Shown piece by piece: positions 10,054 to 18,948 of a stretch of DNA of 64,000 nucleotides. Under the pieces are notes generated by a model. The model was given only the letters and a program-made list of their open reading frames with translations. It ran no database searches and had not been told where the DNA came from. Numbering within the stretch: the first letter of the stretch is position 1; every line of letters begins with the position of its first letter. A program made the translations under genes and the position numbers. This DNA comes from Leclercia adecarboxylata (GTDB lineage Bacteria; Pseudomonadota; Gammaproteobacteria; Enterobacterales; Enterobacteriaceae), in NCBI GenBank assembly GCA_901472455.1, contig LR590464.1:3410001-3474000 (forward strand), given 5' to 3'.

Positions 10054-11167
10054 TTAGAACTGGTAAACCAGACCCAGCGCTACGATGTCATCAGTGCTGA
10101 TGCCGGCACGGTCGGTGAAGGCATTTTTCATCCAACAGGTTGATTTTGTAATCAACGTAGGTGGACATGTTTTTGTTGAAGTAGTAAGTCGCGCCAACAT
10201 CAACATATTTCAGCAGATCCTGGTCGCCATTACCTTCGATGTCCTTACCTTTGGACTGCAGGTAAGCCACGGATGGACGCAGACCGAAGTCGAACTGGTA
10301 CTGTGCTACCACTTCGAAGTTCTGTGCTTTGTTAGCGAAGCCATAAACAGCGTTAGTGCCGCCGGACTGAGAGTCACCGAAACGGGTCGCGTTGTAAGTC
10401 TGGGTGTACTGCGCTGCCAGATACAGGTTGTTCGCGTCGTATTTCAGGCCACCGCTGTACACTTCAGCATGGTCGCCACGGCCGTAAACGCGCGGGCCGT
10501 TCTGATCTGCGGTACGTTTGGAGGATGCTGCTGCCGCGCCTACGCTGAAGCCTTCGCCCAGGTCATAGGTCAGGGAGCCGCCGAAGCCGTCGCCGTTCTG
10601 TTTCAGCAGGCTACGACCGGTGTCGTTTTCACCGCTGACGCTGCCGTTTTTACCCTGGTACTGCAGAGCAAAGTTCAGGCCATCAACCAGACCGAAGAAG
10701 TCCTGGTTACGGTAGGTTGCAACGCCGTTACCACGGGATTGCAGGAAGTTGTCGGAACCGTAGGTGTCGCCGCCGAATTCTGGCAGTACGTCGGTCCAGG
10801 AGGTGACGTCGTAGATGACGCCGTAGTTACGACCGTAGTCGAAAGAACCTGCTTCAGCGAATTTCAGACCAGCGAAGGCCACACGTGTCCAGGACTGGTT
10901 GTCGCTCTCGGTGGTGTTGCCCTGAATCTGGTATTCCCACTGACCGTAGCCAGTAATCTGGTCGTTAACCTGAGTTTCGCCTTTGAAGCCGAGACGCATG
11001 TAGGTCTGATCGCCATCAGCGCCGTCGTCATCAGAGAAATAGTGCAGACCATCTACTTTGCCGTAGAGATCTAATTTGTTGCCGTCTTTGTTATAAATTT
11101 CAGCCGCATTCGCTGCGCCTGCTACCAGCAGTGCTGGCACCAGGAGGGACAGTACTTTAACTTTCAT
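10054..11167 (-). pseudogene. ompC: Outer-membrane porin OmpC (1 insertion near the 3' end)
   Basis: OmpC is a trimeric 16-strand general porin. Visible are a signal peptide ending GAANA before [15 protein letters not shown], the constriction-loop motif [10 protein letters not shown], and alternating beta-strand sequence to the end. An extra T in the run 10124-10128 turns [10 protein letters not shown] into DEKCLHRPC and adds an early stop at 10091. Read with that base removed, the gene continues through [13 protein letters not shown] to a TAA at 10054. That restores the terminal phenylalanine required for barrel insertion and gives 370 residues. Identification as OmpC rather than another porin rests on position next to micF and rcsD. 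Expression should respond to OmpR (see the promoter). Confidence 0.9.
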
Positions 11168-11340
11168 TATTTTAACCCTCTGTTATATGTCTTTTATTAC
11201 CACTGCTTACTGATTAACCCTCTTAACCAGTCGGCAATCTCATTCTCCTCAAAAATACAGAATAATCCAATAAGAATATGATACGAAAACTTTTAAGATG
11301 TTTCATATTGCCGTATAGATGTTTCAATTTGTAAAAACAA
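11168..11340 (-). promoter_or_regulatory. ompC promoter region with OmpR boxes
   Basis: Two GAAACATCT boxes (minus strand; about 11296-11306 and 11317-11327) are spaced 21 bases apart, two helical turns, like the tandem OmpR sites upstream of E. coli ompC. The sequence after them, including GGATTATTCT and the long leader ending AGAGGGTTAAAATA before the ATG, also follows the E. coli promoter and 5' UTR. Confidence 0.75.
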
Positions 11341-11491
11341 GGGAACTTTTTGGGCGCACATAAAGCCAAAAAATAAAGCCACCAAAAATCAAAAAGTTAA
11401 AATTAAGCATACAAATCAAAGAGTTAAGAAAAAATAAATTATAGCACTGATTGACAAAACAAAATGACGCCTCGCTACTAAAATATCTCTC

Positions 11492-11586
11492 GCTATCATC
11501 ATTAACTTTATTTATTACCGTCATTCAAATTTGAATGTCTGTTTATCCAGAATTGAACCGAATGCACTGCATTCGGTTTTTTTTTT
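11492..11586 (+). ncRNA. micF: MicF antisense small RNA
   Basis: MicF is an Hfq-dependent sRNA that pairs with the ompF mRNA start region and represses its translation. The 5' part (GCTATCATCATTAACTTTAT and on to TTACCGTCATTC) matches the E. coli RNA as I recall it. The second half differs. The gene ends in a hairpin, CCGAATGCA / TGCATTCGG, followed by ten T. It is divergent from ompC, as in E. coli. The start at G11492 is inferred from the E. coli 5' end. Confidence 0.9.
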
Positions 11587-11908
11587 ACCTTTCTTTACGC
11601 AAATCTGAATTATTTGTGCTACCCACCCGAAACTATAACGACTATTAATTAAATCATTGCGCGCTATTTTTAGACGCAAAAAATGGACGGGTAATTTAAT
11701 TTCTTGTTAATTCGTGCGATTTTTTTCCCGTATTGTCCCTTATTTGTACAATATCAGTCTGACCGTACAGATTTAACTCACCCCGCCTTCCTCGCACAGC
11801 GAAGCGAAAAAGTCAGCCTCTAAGGTGGCGTGAGGCTGGAAATTCGATTATTACGCTTTATACTGCCCTACTCGCCTGAAGCGCAGCCATAACAGGTTAA
11901 ACACATCC
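11587..11908 (+). other. Intergenic region upstream of rcsD
   Basis: 322 bases between the micF terminator and rcsD. It should carry the rcsD promoter. There are AT-rich stretches and TTTTTTTCCCGTATTGTCCC near 11720, but I could not pick a convincing -35/-10 pair. No ORF of substance is present. Confidence 0.4.
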
Positions 11909-14589
11909 ATGAGTCAGTCTGATACCACAGCCGCGAACAAATTCTCCCTGCTTCCGGGCAGCATTACCCGTTTCTTTCTTCTATTGATCGTTGTGCTGTT
12001 AGTGACCATGGGCGTAATGGTGCAGAGCGCGGTGAACACCTGGTTAAAAGACAGAAGTTATCAGATTGTCGATATCACCCATGCGCTCCATAAACGCATC
12101 GACACCTGGCGTTACGCAACCTGGCAGATTTACGACAACATCGCAGCCACGCCAACCACCTCATCCGCAGATGGGTTGCAGGAGACGCGCCTGAAGCAGG
12201 ATGTTTACTATCTGGAGAAAGCGCGGCGCAAAACCGAAGCCCTGATCTTTGGCTCCCACGACAGCGCCACGCTGGAGATGACCCAACGCATGTCGACCTA
12301 TCTCGATACGCTGTGGGGCGCGGAGACGATTCCCTGGTCGATGTACTACCTCAACGGTCAGGACAACAGCATGATCCTGATCTCCACCCTGCCGTTGAAA
12401 GATCTCTCTTCCGGTTTTAAAGAGTCCTCGGTCGGCACGGTAGTCGACTCCCGGCGCGCAGAGATGCTGCAGCAGGCCAATGCCCTGGACGAGCGCGAAA
12501 GCTTCTCTTCCCTGCGCCGGCTGGCCCTGGCAAAATGGCTACTACTTTACCCTGCGCACCACCTTTAATCAGCCGGGCCATCTGGCGACGGTGGTGGCCT
12601 TCGATCTGCCGATTAACGACCTGATCCCCCCCGGATATGCCGCTCGAAAGCTTCCGTCTGGAGCAGGACACCGCAGCGCAAAACCTGCGCGCGCCGACGG
12701 ACAAAGAAAGCCCGGATAGCGTCTCTATCTCCTTTAATGGCTCGAAAATCGAGATTGGCCTCCTCGCTGAACACCACCGGCATGCGCCTGGTCTGGCAGG
12801 TGCCTTTCGGTACGCTGCTGCTGGATACCCTGCAAAATATTCTGTTGCCGCTGGCTGCTTAATATCGGGTCTGCTGGCGCTGGCGCTGTTTGGTTACAGC
12901 ACCTTCCGCTCGCAGCCGGGTCGCCAGAGCGATGTTCCCGTTGCCGCTGGCACCAGCAATGAGCTGCGCGTTCTGCGCGCCCTGAATGAAGAGATTGTCT
13001 CAGTGCTGCCGCTCGGGGCTGCTGGTGCATGACCAGGAGGCCAACCGCACGATAATCAGCAATAAAATTGCCGATCACCTGCTGCCGCACCTGAATCTGC
13101 AAAACATTACCAGCATGGCCGATCAGCATCAGGGCGTGATTCAGGCGACCGTCAATAATGAGCTGTACGAAATCCGCCAGTTCCGCAGCCAGGTGGCGTC
13201 ACGCACGCAGATCTTTATCATTCGCGATCAGGATCGCGAGGTACTGGTCAATAAAAAGCTCAAGCAGGCACAGAGGCTGTACGAGAAGAACCAGCAGGGC
13301 CGGGCGGCATTTATGCAAAATATCGGCGATGCCTTCAAACTGCCGCTGAAGGCACTGGCCAGCGAAGCGGCCCAGTTAACCAGCCCGGAAAGCCTGCAAC
13401 TGTCGAGCCATGCCGATACGCTGGTTCGGTTGGTGGATGAGATCCAGCTCGCCAATATGCTGGAAAATGACAGCTGGAAGAGCAACGCAACCCTGTTCTC
13501 GATTCAGGACCTGATCGATGAAGTGGTCCCGGAAGTGCTGCCGGTGATCAAGCGTAAAGGGCTGCAGCTGCTAATCAACAACCCGCTGCGGGCCAACGAT
13601 GAACGCCACGGCGACCGTGACGCGCTGCGTCGCATTCTGCTGATGCTGATCCAGTACGCCGTCACGACAACCCAGATCGGCAAAATCACCCTTGAAGTGA
13701 GCAGCGATGAATCGGCCGAGGACCGCCTCACTTTCCGTATCCTCGATACCGGCGAAGGGGTCACTGCCAGCGAAATCGATAATCTGCACTTCCCGTTCCT
13801 GAACGATACCCACGGTGACAACTACGGCAAAGCTAATGCCCTCACCTTCTGGCTCTGCGATCAGCTGGCGCGTAAGCTCGGTGGTCATCTGAATATCAAA
13901 GCCCGTGAATCGCTGGGCACCCGTTATTCACTGCACGTGAAGATGCCTGCGACACCGCAGGATGCGGAAGAGGATGAACGTCTGCTGGATGAGGTGGTGA
14001 TCATGGTAGACGTCACCTCCAATGAGATCCGCAATATCGTGGTGCGTCAGCTGGAAAACTGGGGAGCGACCTGTATTTCCCCGGATGAAAGACTGGCAAG
14101 TCAAGAATATGATCTCTTTTTAACAGATAATCCGTCTAATCTTACTGCCTCGGGCTTGCTTTTAAGCGATGATGAGCCAGGCGTGCGAAAAATTGGCCCC
14201 GGCCAGGTGCGCGTCAACTTTAATATGAGCAATGCCATGCAGGAAGCTGTACTACAACTTATAGAGGAGCAACTGGCGCAAGAAACGATCCCGGAATCCC
14301 CACTGGGCGGCAATGAAAATGCCGAATTGCAGGCTAGCGGCTATTATTCTCTCTTCGTAGACACAGTACCAGGATGATGTTAAGAGGTTGTATACTGAAT
14401 CCGCCGCGAACGGACTTTGCGGCGCTGGCTCAGACAGCACACCGGCTCAAAGGGGTGTTTGCCATGCTTAATCTGGTTCCAGGCAAGCAATTATGTGAAA
14501 CGCTGGAACATCTTATTCGCGAGAAAGATGCCGCCAGCATAGAAAAATACATCAGCGACATTGACGACTATGTCAAAAGCTTGCTGTAG
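11909..14589 (+). pseudogene. rcsD: RcsD phosphotransferase (8 single-base insertions)
   Basis: RcsD relays phosphate from RcsC to RcsB in the Rcs envelope-stress system. It has an N-terminal membrane segment (RFFLLLIVVLLVTMGVMV), a periplasmic domain, a second segment (NILLPL...GLLALALFGY), a kinase-like domain lacking activity, and a C-terminal HPt domain whose histidine is in AQTAHRLKGVFAML. One extra base occurs at each of about 12532, 12626, 12757, 12859, 12867, 13015, 14372 and 14407. Removing all eight gives exactly 890 residues, the E. coli length. This is the densest cluster of indels in the window. rcsB follows 16 bases later. Confidence 0.9.
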
Positions 14590-14605
14590 CAAGGTAGCCT
14601 TATAC

Positions 14606-15256
14606 ATGAACAATATGAACGTAATTATTGCCGATGACCATCCGATTGTACTGTTCGGTATTCGCAAATCACTTGAACAGATCGAGTGGGTGAATGTAGT
14701 CGGCGAATTTGAAGATTCCACAGCACTGATTAATAACCTCCCGAAACTTGATGCGCACGTGCTCATCACCGACCTTTCCATGCCTGGAGATAAATACGGT
14801 GACGGGATCACGCTGATCAAATACATCAAGCGTCACTTCCCAAGCATTTCGATCATCGTGCTGACCATGAACAACAACCCGGCCATTTTAAGCGCCGTGC
14901 TGGATCTCGATATCGAAGGGATTGTCCTGAAACAGGGCGCACCTACCGATCTGCCAAAAGCGCTGGCCGCGCTGCAGAAAGGGAAGAAATTTACCCCGGA
15001 AAGCGTCTCCCGCCTGCTGGAAAAAATCAGCGCTGGCGGTTACGGCGACAAACGTCTGTCACCGAAAGAGAGCGAAGTATTGCGTCTGTTCGCAGAAGGT
15101 TTCCTGGTTACCGAAATTGCCAAGAAACTGAACCGCAGCATCAAGACCATCAGTAGCCAGAAGAAATCTGCAATGATGAAACTGGGCGTGGAAAACGATA
15201 TCGCTCTGTTGAACTATCTCTCCTCCGTGACTCTGAGTCCGGCAGATAAAGAGTAA
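14606..15256 (+). CDS. rcsB: RcsB response regulator
   Basis: RcsB is the DNA-binding output of the Rcs phosphorelay, controlling capsule, motility and cell-division genes, alone or with RcsA and other partners. It has a receiver domain with the phospho-acceptor Asp56 in LITDLSMPG and a LuxR-type helix-turn-helix (LSPKESEVLRLF ... TEIAKKLNRSIKTISSQKK). 216 residues from ATG 14606 (MNNMNVIIADDHP), the E. coli length and nearly the same sequence. An in-frame extension upstream to 14561 overlaps the end of rcsD and is not needed. Intact, although its partners rcsD and rcsC are interrupted. Confidence 0.98.
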   Translation: MNNMNVIIADDHPIVLFGIRKSLEQIEWVNVVGEFEDSTALINNLPKLDAHVLITDLSMPGDKYGDGITLIKYIKRHFPSISIIVLTMNNNPAILSAVLDLDIEGIVLKQGAPTDLPKALAALQKGKKFTPESVSRLLEKISAGGYGDKRLSPKESEVLRLFAEGFLVTEIAKKLNRSIKTISSQKKSAMMKLGVENDIALLNYLSSVTLSPADKE

Positions 15257-15270
15257 CCGGCAGGTCAACG

Positions 15271-15298
15271 TAAAAAGGCAACGTAAGTTGCCTTTTTT
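15271..15298 (+). terminator. rcsB terminator
   Basis: AAAAAGGCAAC - GTAA - GTTGCCTTTTTT starts 15 bases past the rcsB stop; a textbook intrinsic terminator. Confidence 0.9.
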
Positions 15299-15401
15299 AT
15301 GCCCCGCTTTCAGGCAGTTGGGAATGTTCACACCACCCTGGCCTCTGTTTCCAGGAAGAAAGAGCACCCCACAGGCCCGCGCCAGCGGGCAATAAAAAAG
15401 C

Positions 15402-15947
15402 CCACAAGTGGGGAATGCCAGTCAGTTAAACGATTCGGTATTCCTAAATGACTGAAGTGGAGGGGTTACGTTCACTAAAGCACCTCTACTTTATGCCCCC
15501 TCCGCTGCGGTGAACGTGCCAGGGGGCTCGCCGCCTCCCACTCCCTGGCTACCCTGCTCCCGGCAGGCTATGCCCTCTCGGCCTGCGGTCAACGCTTCGG
15601 CGATTTTCAGCCGGATTCCCCCACCCTCACGCTTCTCAGTCGCCTGAATGTGGCACAGGTGTTGATTCCCCGGCGAAACGGAGACCGGATGACAAGGGCT
15701 GGACGCCAGGGATGGCGGCCAGAGGCGAATCGAGACAGGATGTCGAGTTGAGCCGACCGCAGGCAGCCGGTCGGGAGATGAGCGCAGTGCGAAGCACCGG
15801 TTTCATTGCGGGGCCGCGTGGATTGACAAGGGGGGCCCGGCGGCCCCCCTTGTCACGTTCACGGGTTATGTAATGCCATGTTCTGCTGAACATGAGGTGA
15901 ACGGAACAATCCGCCGGGCTTAACTGCCTGGCATTACCACAAGTGGG
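15402..15947. mobile_element. 524-bp non-autonomous structured element with TIRs and 11-bp target duplication
   Basis: The hairpin GCCCACAAGTGGGC with A and T tracts, apparently the bidirectional terminator between rcsB and rcsC, is split. CCACAAGTGGG occurs at 15402-15412 and again at 15937-15947, and the 524 bases between are bounded by imperfect inverted repeats GAATGCCAGTCAGTT (15413) and, reversed, TAATGCCAGGCAGTT (to 15936), 13 of 15 matching. Inside are two inverted pairs ACGTTCAC/GTGAACG, each spanning exactly 50 bases (15468-15517 and 15855-15904), a perfect 13-bp stem at 15825-15854 and CATGTTC/GAACATG at 15878-15895. No transposase is encoded. An 85-codon minus-strand frame (15636-15893) has no ribosome-binding site and is probably fortuitous. 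I infer a MITE-like or structured-RNA repeat; I do not recognise a named family. Confidence 0.6.
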
Positions 15948-15953
15948 CTTTTT

Positions 15954-18803
15954 TTATACTCGCGTCTTCCTCACCCGCTCCGCGTACACCGATAGCGTCT
16001 GTTTCAGCACGTCCAGCGTTACCGGCTTGGAAAGACAGCTGTCCATCCCCGACTCCAGACAGCGCTGTTTCTCTTCCGCCAGGGCGTTAGCGGTGACGCC
16101 CACCACCGGCAGCGTCAGCCCCAGCTGGCGAATGCGTTGGGTCAGGCGATAGCCATCCATGTTCGGCATGTTCACGTCGCTCAGGACGATGTCGATATGG
16201 TTTTTACTCAGCACATTCAGCGCATCCACACCATCGTTCGCGGTCTTGCACTGATAGCCCAGCGAGCCAAGCTGGTCAGCCAGCAGGCGGCGGTTAATCG
16301 GATGGTCATCCACCACCAGGATCATCATGTCTTCATTCATCGACTGCACCGATTCCGGTGACGGTAGCGCCGTCGTGCCGTCGGCTGTCTCCATCTCCAC
16401 ACGGTAGATCCGCGCCAGCAGCGTAATCAGTTCGTGCGGCGAGGCCACGCTGTTCACCCATTCACCGTGGGCACGCTCCTGGGCAATGCCAATATGGCGA
16501 CGGCAGAAGATCACTGCCGCTTTACCCCTGCCACGGCTGCGTCAGTTCATCGTCGGTGATGAGCATGTCTTCTGCGTCCGGCGTTTGGCCTGTGTAGCGT
16601 GCCACGCGAATACCGTGTGTCGTCAGCAGGGATTCCAGATAGGCATACAGCGAGGCATTATTGACCGCTAACCAACAGCGTTTATCACTTAATCCCTCTA
16701 CCAGCCCGTTGGCCGGAGACTGCGCGGCATACAGCGGAATGCGGATGGTGAAACTGGCTACCCATACCGGGTTCGGTATCCACCGAGATATCGCCGTCCA
16801 TCATGCTGATCAGTTTTTCACAGATCGCCAGCCCCAGACCGGTGCCCTGGAAATTGCGCTGAACCCCGGTCCCCACCTGGAAGAACGGGTCGAAGAGTTT
16901 GACCACCTCTTTGGCCGGAATACCGACCCCGGTGTCGCGCACGCGAATGCTCAGATAGTCCCCTGCCCTGGAGACATGCATCACAATGCAGCCCATGTCG
17001 GTAAATTTAATGGCGTTGCTGAGCAGGTTGGAGATCACCTGCTGCAGGCGCATCGGATCGCCCTGCAGGGATACCGGCACGTCCGGCTCAATAAAGCAGT
17101 ACAGTCCCAACTGCTTACGTACCACCAGCGGCAGGTAGTTGGCGCTGATATGGTTCATCACCTCCGCGCGGTGAGAATTCGCGCGGCTCAATTTTCAGCT
17201 GCTCGGACTCAATTTTGGAGAAGTCGAGAATATCGCTGATGATTTTCAACAGCAGGCTGGAGGAGTTATTCATCGCCGTCACCAGACGGTCTACGCCCCG
17301 GGGCAGCTCTTTGGTCTGCAGCAGATCGAGGTTACCAATAATACCGTACAGCGGGGTGCGCAACTCGTGGCTGACCGTCGCAAGGAACATCGATTTCGAC
17401 TGGCTGGCCTGTTCAGCCGACTGGGCCATGTCCTGCAACGACTCTTCCATTTTGACGCGCGCGGAGACATCCACCAGCACGCAGATGGCGACGTTCTCGT
17501 TGCGATAGCGCGAGTGCACAAAGCTAATCTGCAAATTGGTGTTGTTGCTGGTGAGCACGTCGACAAAGTTGACCTGCTGTCCGCAGATAATCTGCGTCAG
17601 CCGCTGCCGATCCTCGTGGGTCAGCATATTGAGATAGTTATGCGCCAGCTCGTTACTGAGGATGTTAGTCCCATCCAGGGTGCGCAGAATACAGATCCCC
17701 ACCGGCGCAGAGGCGACAATCTTGCGGTTGAACTGCTCATGCTCCTCGAGGCGCTGAGCATCGATCTCCGCCGGGATAAATATTTTGCGCTCGTACATCC
17801 GCGCCAGGGTAAACAGCGCAATCCCCACCAGCACGTTGAGTAGCACCGAGTTGAGGATCAGCATGCGGATACGTTCCAGGACCAGATCCACCGGAACGGA
17901 ATAGACGATGCTCAGGGACGATGGCGGCAGGCTCTTTTTCAGCACCAGATCGCGGAAACCGGAGGTATAACCAAACCACGAACGCTCCTGCATCCAGCGA
18001 GGGTCGACCTTGAGACGTGTTTCTGGCCCCGCCAGCGAGATAAGGCTGTGGCCATTTTCATCGAGAATGGTTACGCCCATCGGCAGATTGCCGGGGGTGA
18101 AAAAGTTCTCCATGCGGATAGTCTGTTCAGTGCCGAGCATCGCCTGCAGGCGGTTCGCCAGATAGACCGGCGTCATGGCATAGAAGTACCCTACCCCTGG
18201 ACGCGGCCCCTGGCCAATCCAGAACAGGTTGTTGCCGCGCTCATCCTGCGGTGCGTTGCGGTATTTGGTGATCCGTTCGCGCAGGCTTTTCAGGGCGTTT
18301 TCGCGATCGACCGGCACGTCACGCAGGCCAAAATTGGCCATACAGAGATTTTCGCTGCCAATCAGAAAGACCCGGTTCAGATCGTACGCTGCCGAGAAGT
18401 TATCGCGCCAGTAGCGCATAAACCAGGCCAGTGACGCCAGCGAACCCCGCCATGCCGGCCCCATAACAGAACAGTCAGAATCGGGGAACAGCGGCTCAAA
18501 GTTGGGCACCTCGGTTTTACTGTCGCGTCCGCGGGTGGCCAGTACGCCGTTTTCTGCCGTCAGACGGTTCTCCGCGATGTACTTGAGTTCCTTCATGACG
18601 TCTGCGGTGCGCTGAATGTAGCGCTGGGACTGTTCGTAGCTAAGGTTGAACTCCTGGCGGATCTCCGACTCCTTCTGGTGCAGCGCATTGACGATGTAAA
18701 ACACCGAAAACAGGGCGATCAACACCCAAATCAGGAGCGCCAGCGCCCGGAACAGATAGCGAGAAACTTTCAGCGTGGTTCGAAAGGAGACGAGGTATTT
18801 CAA
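15954..18803 (-). pseudogene. rcsC: RcsC hybrid sensor kinase (3 insertions)
   Basis: RcsC is the membrane sensor kinase at the head of the Rcs phosphorelay. It has a membrane segment (LFRALALLIWVLIALFSVFY), a periplasmic domain, a second segment near residue 315 (SVLLNVLVGIALFTLA), the H-box TVSHELRTPLYG, an ATPase domain with DTGVGIPAKEV and FQGTGLGLAI, and a C-terminal receiver (IVLSDVNMPNMDGYR). Single extra bases lie at 17164-17165 (CC), 16751-16753 (AAA) and 16525-16528 (CCCC). Correcting them gives 948 residues, one short of E. coli. The stop codon lies in the T tract of the split terminator, so the inserted element begins only a few bases downstream. Confidence 0.91.
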
Positions 18804-18910
18804 GGGGGCGAGGCTCCGCCATCAGGGTCAAAAGGAATGGGCTTTAAGGTAGCGGTAAACGCGCATAGTCGCAATGTTCGGTTGTCTGCAATTGCGTGTA
18901 CCGGCAAAAG

Positions 18911-18935
18911 AAAAGGGCCGGAGACCGGCCCTTTA
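18911..18935 (-). terminator. gyrA terminator
   Basis: AAAGGGCCGG - AGA - CCGGCCCTTT stem-loop 14 bases past the gyrA stop; on the minus strand it is followed by TTTTC. Confidence 0.85.
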
Positions 18936-18948
18936 TCGTCAGGAGACA

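Noticed and set aside
10085..11074. A 329-codon open frame antisense to ompC
   Set aside because: Shadow of the porin reading frame; the sense strand matches OmpC throughout.
11324..11524. 66-codon frame opposite micF
   Set aside because: Lies in the AT-rich ompC-micF regulatory region and overlaps the sRNA; low complexity.
15636..15893. 85-codon frame inside the 524-bp element
   Set aside because: No ribosome-binding site, starts inside a hairpin, runs through a perfect palindrome, and shows no domain. I leave open that it is annotated as hypothetical in copies elsewhere.
15402..15947. Group IIC intron at a terminator
   Set aside because: Such introns target terminators but carry a reverse transcriptase or domain V-like end and do not make target duplications; neither the intron ends nor an RT is seen here.
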